This document shows, piece after piece, positions 1-6,789 of a stretch of DNA of 10,007 nucleotides. The stretch's first letter is position 1, and every line of letters starts with the position of its first letter. Source of the DNA: Chitinophagales bacterium (GTDB lineage Bacteria; Bacteroidota; Bacteroidia; Chitinophagales; Saprospiraceae). The stretch covers positions 3,176-13,182 of the forward strand of contig JAAFHO010000088.1 of assembly GCA_013297575.1 (NCBI GenBank), written 5' to 3'. Below the pieces are notes generated by a model. The model was not told the DNA's origin and searched no databases. It saw nothing but the letters and a program-made list of their open reading frames with translations. Both the position numbers and the translations under genes were made by a program.

Positions 1-564
1 GAAACATACAGCCGCAAATTTTCGACCAAGGAAAAGAATATCAATCCGCAAAATGTGGATGGGAAAAAAGAGTATGAAAAAGTGGTGGAATTTGTGGAGA
101 CCCTTTCCTTCGATCTTTGGCTCGATAGTACAGGTATTATCCCCAATAGCAAAGAAGTAAAAGACGACCTAAAGTGGTTAGAAAAAAACCTAACCCAATA
201 TGATACAGAAATACACAGTACGCGCTTTTTAAAGATTGTTTGGGGTAATTTGTATTTTGAATGCCAACTCAAAAGTTTAGATATTCAATACCTTTATTTT
301 AATCAAAATGGTATTCCACTTCGCGCCAAAGCAAGCGTTTCTTTTGAAAAAGTAACGGATAGCATCAATACAGGAAGAGACAGGAAATCGCCCGATCTTA
401 CGCGTTTACATACCGTACAGGCTGGCGAAACCCTGCCTTTGATTTGTTACAAAGTGTATAAAGATGCAGCATTGTATGTAAAAGTAGCAGATGCGAACGG
501 ACTTACCCATTTTACCAATATTGAACCGGGACAAAAAATTTACTTACCACCATTAGTTGGATAA
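1..564 (+). CDS. afp7: Afp7/Pvc7-like CIS tube-initiator protein with C-terminal LysM domain (5' end missing)
   Basis: The reading frame is open from base 1 to the TAA at 562-564, giving 187 visible residues. The visible start (ETYSRKF...) resembles the 'NPETYS' strand near the N-terminus of this family, so I infer that only a few tens of residues are cut off. The GTG at 55 is internal, not the start. Residues about 25-110 have the family pattern: LSFDLWLDSTGIIP, then FLKIVWGNLYFECQLKSLDIQYLYF and G-PLRAKASVSF. A LysM-like domain fills about 137-187, with HTVQAGETLP near its start and a final PGQKIYLPPL strand. In Afp and PVC particles this protein forms a ring joining the spike hub to the tube. 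The LysM fold probably acts as a structural adaptor, although LysM folds can bind peptidoglycan. The next gene begins 3 bp later in the same frame. Confidence 0.9.
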   Translation, partial: ETYSRKFSTKEKNINPQNVDGKKEYEKVVEFVETLSFDLWLDSTGIIPNSKEVKDDLKWLEKNLTQYDTEIHSTRFLKIVWGNLYFECQLKSLDIQYLYFNQNGIPLRAKASVSFEKVTDSINTGRDRKSPDLTRLHTVQAGETLPLICYKVYKDAALYVKVADANGLTHFTNIEPGQKIYLPPLVG

Positions 565-567
565 CAA

Positions 568-2202
568 TTGAATATTTCGCCATTATTTCGCCCGTTGCTA
601 ATACTCTTATTTTGGGGTATTTATTGTCCGTCATTCGGGCAAAGCGGTGGCGTGTCGAGTGCTGCAAAAATAGATTCGGTGCGCGTCATAAGTACCGATA
701 CTTTATCCATAGACACTGTTTGGTCTAATACACAACGGGTGGCACTCGCACCAAAAGGTGATATTCGGTTGCGGCGTTTTAGGAGCAAAAAAATAGTTTT
801 TGATACTGTTCCCGCAAAATACGCCTTCCAATTGGACTTGAACCACCAACTGGGTCAACCTTTTAAAAATATTCAACTTCTACTTGCCGATACAATTTTG
901 ACCGATGAAGGTATTGCCTCGTTCCAATATGCGGATACTTTTATCCAACCTTGGCAGCCAGTTCTTATTATTAAGCCCCATTTTTCGATCAAAAGACAGG
1001 TGGCGCAATTAACTGCTTATCGCTATATTCCTGCTCGGCCTACAATCCGATATCGGATTATGGAAACTGTTGTCCGTTTGAATTCTAAACAGTTTCCAGA
1101 TACCATTCAGCAGGTTGGGGTACATGAATCGGGAAAAAAAAGGGTATGGGAGCAAAAGAACAGGGTTGTGATGATAAAAAATGGGCAAATTTGGCACCAG
1201 AAAAAAGACCGGGTTATAACGGCTAAAAGATATCCTCCTATTATATCACAGCCCACTGGAATACGCTATTTACCTCGCTTAAAGCCCTTGAGTTTGCGTT
1301 ACAGTACATTCTACCCGCGCGATACATTGATTTTTACGGTAACAGCCATTGGCGAAAAAACATTAAAACAAATATCCTTGGTTGATAATCAATCCATTGT
1401 ACGGCATCGTATGATCAACACGCTTGTATTCTCCGATACCTTAGTAGTGGTAAATGAGCGGTATTTTGACTTAAAAATAAGAGCAAATCCAAGTTGGGTA
1501 AAGCAGGCAGTAAAACTAGATGTGCGGTGTATAAGACCCACCCAATATGATACTGCTTATATGCAATTGGATACGATCTTTGGTATTGATACACTCCTTA
1601 CTTATGATACGCTTGCCCTATCAATCAAAGACGATAGTTTATTGCTTGCGGCTACCCGTCAAATAGAAGGTAATCCCAATGGTCAGTTGGAAATGTTTGT
1701 CCCGCCACTTATTGCAGATAAGGATACCCTGCATTTACTTTTTATAGTGTATTGGTTTGGGATTAATCGCACCTGTTTGGATCAATATCAGTTTTTGGAA
1801 GCCTCAGTACCCAAGACTTGGTCGCTGCCCGGTGTACCTCCTGCACTTTGTGCTTATGCCTTGAAACACCCTTTAATACTGCCACGGATTACGATTTCTG
1901 ATGTAGGGGTTCAAATGAATATGATAGATTCTAAGGGCAAAAAACATCTTTTGGAGTCATCACTTGCACAAAATTTGGGTATCATTACCGCCGATGCCTT
2001 GAAAGCACAAGTATATCCAAAGCCATTGCCCCAGCTATTGCCGATGTATCATTTTTTTATTCATTTTAACAACAGAAACACCGTAAATGCCTATCCTTTG
2101 CAATTCAAAATGATTGCATTTTATAGCAAAGTGACCTCGCGCAAGCGTGTATTGAAAATCATTGAAACGAAACAAAAGAAACACAAAAATTATGCTCCGT
2201 AA
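568..2202 (+). CDS. Exported protein of unknown function in CIS locus
   Basis: I do not recognise a family for this 544-aa protein. The start is taken as TTG at 568, 3 bp after the previous stop. No ATG lies before the signal peptide, and a TTG at 595 would remove the basic N-region. Residues 1-24 look like a type I signal peptide: a short polar start with R8, a hydrophobic core at 10-19, and likely cleavage after SFG. The mature part is rich in beta-prone segments and repeated 'DT' pairs, for example YDTAYMQLDTIFGIDTLLTYDT split across residues of about 330-350. The C-terminus is strongly basic (SRKRVLKIIETKQKKHKN). No T9SS sorting domain, enzyme motif or further membrane helix is evident. 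Its end overlaps the hydrolase gene by 11 bp, suggesting translational coupling and a shared envelope role. A periplasmic or outer-membrane scaffold is a guess only. Confidence 0.75.
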   Translation: MNISPLFRPLLILLFWGIYCPSFGQSGGVSSAAKIDSVRVISTDTLSIDTVWSNTQRVALAPKGDIRLRRFRSKKIVFDTVPAKYAFQLDLNHQLGQPFKNIQLLLADTILTDEGIASFQYADTFIQPWQPVLIIKPHFSIKRQVAQLTAYRYIPARPTIRYRIMETVVRLNSKQFPDTIQQVGVHESGKKRVWEQKNRVVMIKNGQIWHQKKDRVITAKRYPPIISQPTGIRYLPRLKPLSLRYSTFYPRDTLIFTVTAIGEKTLKQISLVDNQSIVRHRMINTLVFSDTLVVVNERYFDLKIRANPSWVKQAVKLDVRCIRPTQYDTAYMQLDTIFGIDTLLTYDTLALSIKDDSLLLAATRQIEGNPNGQLEMFVPPLIADKDTLHLLFIVYWFGINRTCLDQYQFLEASVPKTWSLPGVPPALCAYALKHPLILPRITISDVGVQMNMIDSKGKKHLLESSLAQNLGIITADALKAQVYPKPLPQLLPMYHFFIHFNNRNTVNAYPLQFKMIAFYSKVTSRKRVLKIIETKQKKHKNYAP

Positions 2203-3886
2203 CCTTTTATCTAAATGGGGGATGAATATCTTGTTACTCGTACTCTTGTGGAGCGGCGTACCGGGGCTATGCCCTGCGCCAATGGGTATGTCTAACTGTA
2301 GTGCGCAAGGCTTTTGGGACAAATTGAGATCAAATCTCACCAAAAAGAAAGATACTGAAAATAGACCACAAAGCGTCACTGAACGCTTTAATGGCGTATA
2401 TGAATTGATCCACCGCGACGAAATAGACCTGTACGACAGCCTTTCTAAGCAAGGTATTTCCAATTGGGATCGTTATCAAAATATCGTAAAGGTGGAGTAC
2501 AGTCGTGCCAAAGACACCTTACTCCAAAATAATTTGAATCCGGGTATCAAAGTATTTGGTTGGCATCCGTATTGGATGGGTTCGGCGTGGCAATCGTACC
2601 AGTTTAATCTCATGTCCTATCTCGCTTGGTTTTCTTATAATATTGATAGCACTGGACATAATGACAATCCTGATGTGATAGCCGCTTGGAAAAATGCTGG
2701 TGAATTGGTGGCTGCTGCCAAAGCAAAAAACTGCAAAGTACTGCTCACTGTGAGTAACCATACACCAAAAGGGAATAGGGCGTTACTGACAAACATAGTA
2801 TTGCAAGATCAATTGATTGAAAACCTGCTCCAACTCCTCGCTGTACATAATGTTGACGGGGTGGATATCAATTTTGAATTGGTGCCACAAGGACTACAAC
2901 GCCAAATGACTCTTTTTATCGAAAAACTAGCCGCCAAACTAAAACCTAAATACGACATTACCCTTGATCTGCCCGCTACTGGAGCAGAGTATATTTATGA
3001 GTTGGATCGGTTATCCAAAACGATAGACCTATTTGTGATGATGGGCTACGACTATTATGGGCCGCAAAGTCGCACTGATGGCCCTATTGCACCCTTGGAT
3101 GGCAACGAACAAACAAGAAGCATACGCTCTTCGGTGGGGCGTTATTTACAAAAAGGTGTTCAACGCAATCAACTCATTGTTGCCATGCCTTACTATGGCG
3201 GGGTTTGGAACAAGACACTCGAATCAGATGTACCAAAATTTGCTGGACATATCACTTATCGGCAACTCAAAGCAAAATATGGCCTTGAAAAAACCAACTA
3301 TGACACCAATCGATGGGGTGCTTTTTATGAAGTTACGGATCCAACCACTCAATTTATCACCAAATGTTGGTTTGACGATACACTCACCCTTCGCCGAAAA
3401 TACGACTGGGTGCTAGAGGAAAAATTGGCAGGCGTGGGCATTTGGGCATTAGGATACGACAATGGTTACGATGAATTATGGGATTTGATTGCAGAAAAAT
3501 ACGGTGCCGATACATTGGTTGCCTATAAAGATACTTATATCGAGGCCAAATATTTCAAATTGTCGAGATCCGTTGTGGAATACCGCTCACTGCTTGCGGT
3601 AGCAGGTATATTCATCGTGGCGTTTCTTATGTTGGGTTTGGTCATTGCATTATTTGACTGGCGGGTACGCGATGTTTTTTTCCACAACAAAACATTGCGT
3701 TTGTTGTACGCAATAGCGGGTATAGCCATTCTTTTATTTGTATATGCATTTTATTTATATGTAACAGGAAAGCCCTTGTTGGAGCGTGGTAATGTACTCA
3801 CCTTGGGCTTGGGGCTTGTTGGGGGTACTTGTTTTACGCTCGTAGTGAATTATTATTTTGAAAAGAAACGATTAAATACGCCTTAG
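2192..3886 (+). CDS. GH18-family glycoside hydrolase with signal peptide and three C-terminal membrane helices
   Basis: ATG 2192 gives 564 aa starting directly with a signal sequence (basic RNLLSK, then a hydrophobic run at 12-21). A TTG at 2162 would add 10 lysine/arginine-rich residues and is less likely. GH18 hallmarks appear in order: a first barrel strand region GWHPYWMG...YLAWFSYNI, the active-site motif DGVDINFE at 222-229 with putative catalytic acid E229, MMGYDYYG at 283-290, and WALGYD at 418-423. The usual motif is DGxDxDxE, so N227 replaces the middle Asp. Hydrophobic helices lie at about 467-488, 504-525 and 534-556. The RVR/HNK loop and the EKKR tail favour cytoplasmic placement, which puts the enzyme domain in the periplasm anchored to the inner membrane. 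GH18 members cleave beta-1,4-linked GlcNAc polymers (chitin, and peptidoglycan in SleL/YaaH-type enzymes). Peptidoglycan is the likelier local substrate, by inference. Confidence 0.85.
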   Translation: MLRNLLSKWGMNILLLVLLWSGVPGLCPAPMGMSNCSAQGFWDKLRSNLTKKKDTENRPQSVTERFNGVYELIHRDEIDLYDSLSKQGISNWDRYQNIVKVEYSRAKDTLLQNNLNPGIKVFGWHPYWMGSAWQSYQFNLMSYLAWFSYNIDSTGHNDNPDVIAAWKNAGELVAAAKAKNCKVLLTVSNHTPKGNRALLTNIVLQDQLIENLLQLLAVHNVDGVDINFELVPQGLQRQMTLFIEKLAAKLKPKYDITLDLPATGAEYIYELDRLSKTIDLFVMMGYDYYGPQSRTDGPIAPLDGNEQTRSIRSSVGRYLQKGVQRNQLIVAMPYYGGVWNKTLESDVPKFAGHITYRQLKAKYGLEKTNYDTNRWGAFYEVTDPTTQFITKCWFDDTLTLRRKYDWVLEEKLAGVGIWALGYDNGYDELWDLIAEKYGADTLVAYKDTYIEAKYFKLSRSVVEYRSLLAVAGIFIVAFLMLGLVIALFDWRVRDVFFHNKTLRLLYAIAGIAILLFVYAFYLYVTGKPLLERGNVLTLGLGLVGGTCFTLVVNYYFEKKRLNTP

Positions 3887-3891
3887 AAACG

Positions 3892-4137
3892 ATGAAAAAA
3901 ATAGTTGCACGCGAGTTTTTATGGTTTTTTATCATTCTGGTATTATCGGCTCCATTGGCATTTATTTTTATCAATGCTTTGGAACTGGTAGCAGAAGGAG
4001 ATTTTTTTACCGATAATGAATTGAATTTTATCGCAGAATTATTTCTGCTTTCTTATCTCATTTGTTTTGTCGGATTGTACATCATGCGTTTTGTCGTATT
4101 GGCCATTCAGGTAATATCGGCAAAAGAAACTAAATAA
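3892..4137 (+). CDS. Small two-helix membrane protein
   Basis: ATG 3892 lies 5 bp after the hydrolase stop and encodes 81 aa. It begins MKKIVAREF, followed by a hydrophobic helix at about 9-30. An acidic loop of about 16 residues (EGDFFTDNE within it) leads to a second hydrophobic stretch at about 46-75, interrupted by R66, and a short charged tail AKETK. The basic N-terminus predicts a helical hairpin with both ends in the cytoplasm and the acidic loop in the periplasm. I do not recognise a family. The tight spacing to the GH18 gene (5 bp) and the tube gene (10 bp) argues that it is a real gene of this operon, perhaps a membrane partner of the hydrolase. A holin-like role is conceivable from size and topology, but nothing specific supports it. 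Confidence 0.7.
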   Translation: MKKIVAREFLWFFIILVLSAPLAFIFINALELVAEGDFFTDNELNFIAELFLLSYLICFVGLYIMRFVVLAIQVISAKETK

Positions 4138-4147
4138 CGAACTACTT

Positions 4148-4639
4148 ATGCCACAGATATCACCAGCAGCAATATTGCCTTATGGCTTTTTATTTTCAGT
4201 AGAAATACTCGGCAACCCTTTAGTTAATTTTACGGGTATTGAAGCCGGTTTTCAGGAGGTTTCGGGTATCAATGCCAGTATGAAATTTGATTCCATAACG
4301 GAAGGCGGCGAAAACAGATTTGTCCATAAAGTGCCAGCACGCACGTCTTTCGATAGCAATTTGGAATTAAAACGGGGACTTATCGTTGCCTCTTCTCCTT
4401 TTGGCGATTGGTGCCGCACCCATCTTTCTAGTGGCCTCAATGCAATGGGACCGGGGAAAAAAATCAAAACGGAAGACATCATTGTTCATTTGTTGAACAG
4501 TTATCAAGTCCCACTCATGTCCTGGCAATTTGTCCGTGCTTATCCAGTAAAATGGGAAGTGAATGGCCTCAATGCAAAGCAAAGCGAAATTGCGGCAGAG
4601 TCGATCTCTTTGGCTTATCAATATTTTACAAAAGTTTAA
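4148..4639 (+). CDS. gp19-like CIS tube protein (Afp5/Pvc5-type tube paralogue)
   Basis: This 163-aa protein has the pattern of the T4 gp19-like tail tube family found in all eCIS loci. After a short lead come LPYGFLFSVEILG, then TGIEAGFQEVSGI, a central region with ELKRGLIVASSPFGDWC, and the C-terminal LMSWQFVRAYPVKWEVNGLN followed by the IAAESISLAYQYF strand. Such subunits form hexameric rings of the inner needle. It sits immediately before the spike gene (13 bp gap), not next to a sheath gene. It is therefore more likely the Afp5-type ring that joins the spike and LysM adaptor to the main tube than the bulk tube protein. That paralogue choice is inferred from position, because the other tube genes lie outside the window. 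ATG 4148 is 10 bp after the preceding stop and no competing start is convincing. Confidence 0.88.
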   Translation: MPQISPAAILPYGFLFSVEILGNPLVNFTGIEAGFQEVSGINASMKFDSITEGGENRFVHKVPARTSFDSNLELKRGLIVASSPFGDWCRTHLSSGLNAMGPGKKIKTEDIIVHLLNSYQVPLMSWQFVRAYPVKWEVNGLNAKQSEIAAESISLAYQYFTKV

Positions 4640-4652
4640 AATTATAGTAAGT

Positions 4653-6452
4653 ATGCCACTTAAAAAATTGACAGGTGCTGATGATGAGGTGCTTTCTATC
4701 GAGATACGCGTGAATGGTCAACCTTTGAAAGACCATTATACACCCACGTCAATTGAGATAGATAGAAGCATGAACAAGATTGGAACGGCAAAAATATCCT
4801 TTTGGTTGCCCATTGGTGACGGAGATGATCGTACGTTTGAGATGAGCGAATCCAGTGATATAGTGCCCGGTAATAAGATTGAAATAAAACTGGGCTATGT
4901 ACACGATAAAAATACCGCTTTTAGTGGTAAAATTGTCAACGTAGGTATCAAAAACATGGATAGCGAATTCAATGAGCTAATACTGAGGTGTAGCGATAAT
5001 GCCGTAAAAATGACTACAGGATGCCGCAGTGCTTATTATCAAGAACAACAAGACAGCGCAATTATGAGTGCTGTTATTGGGAAACATAGCCTAACCGCCA
5101 AAGTAGATAGCACCAGTTATAAACACCCACAAGTTGTTCAGTATCAGGCCAATGACTGGGATTTTGTGCTTACAAGAGCCGCCGCAAATGGCTTATTGGT
5201 ATATACCGATAACGACACCGTGTTTGCCCAAAAACCAACAGTTGGCGGCGCAGCAGTACTAAAAATCAATTTCGAGGACAATGTATTTTCCTATGACCTA
5301 AATATAGAAGCAAGACAACAAGCAACCACGGTATCTTGTAAGGCTTGGGATATGAAAACACAGACCATGGTAGAGGGCAAATCATCAGAACCAACGAACA
5401 CATCGCCGGGCAATATCAAACCCAAAGATTTGGGAGGGGAAATGGGATTTGTAGCGACCGACCTAGCCACAACAGCACCTTTGGACAAAAATGAACTCAA
5501 AGACTTGGCCGATGCACACTTGCTTCGGTCTCGACTCAATGCGATACAGGGTAGCATTACCTTTCAGGGCAGTACATTGCCAAAATTGAATACGATAGTA
5601 TCCCTCAATGGTTTTGGTCAACGTTTCAACGGTGACGCATTGGTCACTTCCCTCCGGCACTATGTTCGGGATGGTAATTGGGAAACAACAGTGGGTTTTG
5701 GCTTGTCTGCTGCCTGGACAACAGAACAACGATCAGTAAGCGCTCCTGCCACAGGCGGATTACTACCTGCCATCCACGGATTACAAAACGGAACGGTTAA
5801 AAAAATAGATGCTGATCCCAACGGACAACTCCGAATCCAAGTAGATGTTCCCGTGATTGAGCCAACTGGCGCAGGTATTTGGGCGCGTATGGCACAGTTT
5901 TACGCCACTAGTGGAAAAGGCAGTTTTTTCCTACCAGAAGTGGGCGATGAAGTAATACTTGGTTTTTTGAACGAAGACCCGCGTTTTCCGGTCATTTTAG
6001 GCATGTTGTACAGCAGCAAAATTAAAGCACCTTATACACCCGATAAGGAAAACACCATAAAAGCAATAGTGACCAAAAATGGCCTTACACTAGAAATGAA
6101 CGATAAAGACAAGGTATTGACCATCAAAACACCGGGGAATAATACATTTACTTTGTCGGATAAAGATAAATCCATTACACTAATGGATCAAAATAGCAAT
6201 AAAGTAGAAATGAACAGTTCGGGTATCAGCCTCAATAGCCCAAAGGACATTAATATTAAAGCAACAGGGTCTATTACGCTAGATGCAACGGGTAAAATAG
6301 ACGCAAAATCATCAGGAGGAGATATTAGCCTAGAAGGACTCAATGTTAATGCCAAAGCAAAGATCGCCTTCTCGGCGCAAGGAAGTGCAAGTGCGGAACT
6401 AAAAGCCAGCGGGCAAACCACTGTAAAAGGTGCAATAGTCATGATTAACTAA
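4653..6452 (+). CDS. afp8: VgrG-like CIS spike protein (gp27-gp5 fusion, Afp8/Pvc8-type)
   Basis: ATG 4653 gives 599 aa beginning MPLKKLTG. The frame is open back to a possible start at 4563, but that lies inside the tube gene and would add an unrelated 30-residue lead. Residues about 1-350 form the gp27-like hub region (IEIRVNGQPL..., NKIEIKLGYV, and WDFVLTRAAANGLLVY). Residues about 373-455 are the gp5-type OB fold: HGLQNGTVKKI, GIWARMAQFYA, then FFLPEVGDEVILGFLNEDPR and FPVILGMLYSS. From about 456 to the end come short repeated beta strands such as DKDKVLTIKTPG, DKDKSITLMDQ and INIKATGSITLDATG. These form the trimeric beta-helix needle, and no toxin extension follows. The trimer forms the spike that the PAAR protein caps, and the PAAR gene starts 10 bp downstream. 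Confidence 0.93.
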   Translation: MPLKKLTGADDEVLSIEIRVNGQPLKDHYTPTSIEIDRSMNKIGTAKISFWLPIGDGDDRTFEMSESSDIVPGNKIEIKLGYVHDKNTAFSGKIVNVGIKNMDSEFNELILRCSDNAVKMTTGCRSAYYQEQQDSAIMSAVIGKHSLTAKVDSTSYKHPQVVQYQANDWDFVLTRAAANGLLVYTDNDTVFAQKPTVGGAAVLKINFEDNVFSYDLNIEARQQATTVSCKAWDMKTQTMVEGKSSEPTNTSPGNIKPKDLGGEMGFVATDLATTAPLDKNELKDLADAHLLRSRLNAIQGSITFQGSTLPKLNTIVSLNGFGQRFNGDALVTSLRHYVRDGNWETTVGFGLSAAWTTEQRSVSAPATGGLLPAIHGLQNGTVKKIDADPNGQLRIQVDVPVIEPTGAGIWARMAQFYATSGKGSFFLPEVGDEVILGFLNEDPRFPVILGMLYSSKIKAPYTPDKENTIKAIVTKNGLTLEMNDKDKVLTIKTPGNNTFTLSDKDKSITLMDQNSNKVEMNSSGISLNSPKDINIKATGSITLDATGKIDAKSSGGDISLEGLNVNAKAKIAFSAQGSASAELKASGQTTVKGAIVMIN

Positions 6453-6462
6453 CATAAATACG

Positions 6463-6762
6463 ATGCCACCAGCAGCAAGATTAACAGATATGCACACCTG
6501 CCCCATGGTTACCCCCGGGCTGCCGCCTATTCCACATGTAGGTGGCCCAATAGTAGGCCCTGGAGTGCCAACTGTATTGATCGCGGGAATGCCAGCCGCA
6601 GTCATGGGCGACAATTGTGTATGTGTAGGGCCACCCGATAGCATTATCAAAGGCTCTGCAACGGTTTTAATTGGCGGTAAACCAGCAGCCCGAATGGGTG
6701 ATTCCACAGCACATGGAGGGACTATCGTTTTAGGCGCTCCAACAGTGCTTATTGGGGGATAA
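6463..6762 (+). CDS. afp10: PAAR-repeat spike-tip protein (Afp10/Pvc10-type)
   Basis: This 99-aa protein opens MPPAARLTDMHTCP, the classic PAAR start, and is built from Gly/Pro-rich short strands with three PAAR-like repeats: IAGMPAAVMGD at about 40-50, VLIGGKPAARMGDSTAH at 68-84, and a degenerate N-terminal one. H11, H25, C52 or C54, and H84 are plausible ligands of the single metal ion that sharpens the tip. PAAR proteins form the cone on the end of the VgrG beta-helix and help pierce the target membrane. The protein stops directly after the last beta strand (APTVLIGG), so it carries no C-terminal effector domain. It lies between the spike gene (10 bp gap) and the gp25-like gene (27 bp gap, the largest in the window). 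Confidence 0.93.
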   Translation: MPPAARLTDMHTCPMVTPGLPPIPHVGGPIVGPGVPTVLIAGMPAAVMGDNCVCVGPPDSIIKGSATVLIGGKPAARMGDSTAHGGTIVLGAPTVLIGG

Positions 6763-6776
6763 AGGACAATTAAAAA

Positions 6777-6780
6777 AGGA
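6777..6780 (+). promoter_or_regulatory. Possible weak ribosome-binding site of the gp25-like gene
   Basis: AGGA follows an A-rich stretch and is separated from ATG 6790 by 9 bases. It is the only purine-rich Shine-Dalgarno-like site I found at a suitable distance from a start in this window. The other genes have A/T-rich leaders or are coupled to the preceding gene. In the Bacteroidota such motifs often matter little, so this may be chance. Confidence 0.3.
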
Positions 6781-6789
6781 TCATCAAAT

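Noticed and set aside
625..627. Cys20 of the exported protein as a lipoprotein attachment site
   Set aside because: The preceding residues (GIY) do not fit a lipobox, and SFG-Q just downstream is a better signal peptidase I site.
2162..2191. TTG start for the GH18 protein, 30 bp upstream of ATG 2192
   Set aside because: It would place a run of Lys/Arg/Asn residues before the signal peptide and lengthen the overlap with the preceding gene. ATG 2192 gives a standard signal sequence.
2035..2463. 142-codon minus-strand open frame across the junction of the exported-protein and hydrolase genes
   Set aside because: It is antisense to two coding regions, with no recognisable domain and no place in the single-strand operon.
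3057..3416. 119-codon plus-strand open frame inside the GH18 gene
   Set aside because: It is an alternative frame over the conserved barrel. The GH18 frame has continuous family motifs on both sides, so this is a shadow.
3892..4137. 81-aa membrane protein as a holin acting with the hydrolase as a lysis cassette
   Set aside because: Size and two helices fit loosely, but the hydrolase already carries its own signal peptide and membrane anchor, and no holin motif is evident. It is kept as an unassigned membrane protein.
4563..4652. Upstream in-frame start for the spike protein inside the tube gene
   Set aside because: The added 30 residues are the out-of-frame reading of the tube C-terminus. 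ATG 4653, 13 bp after the tube stop, gives a normal spike N-terminus.
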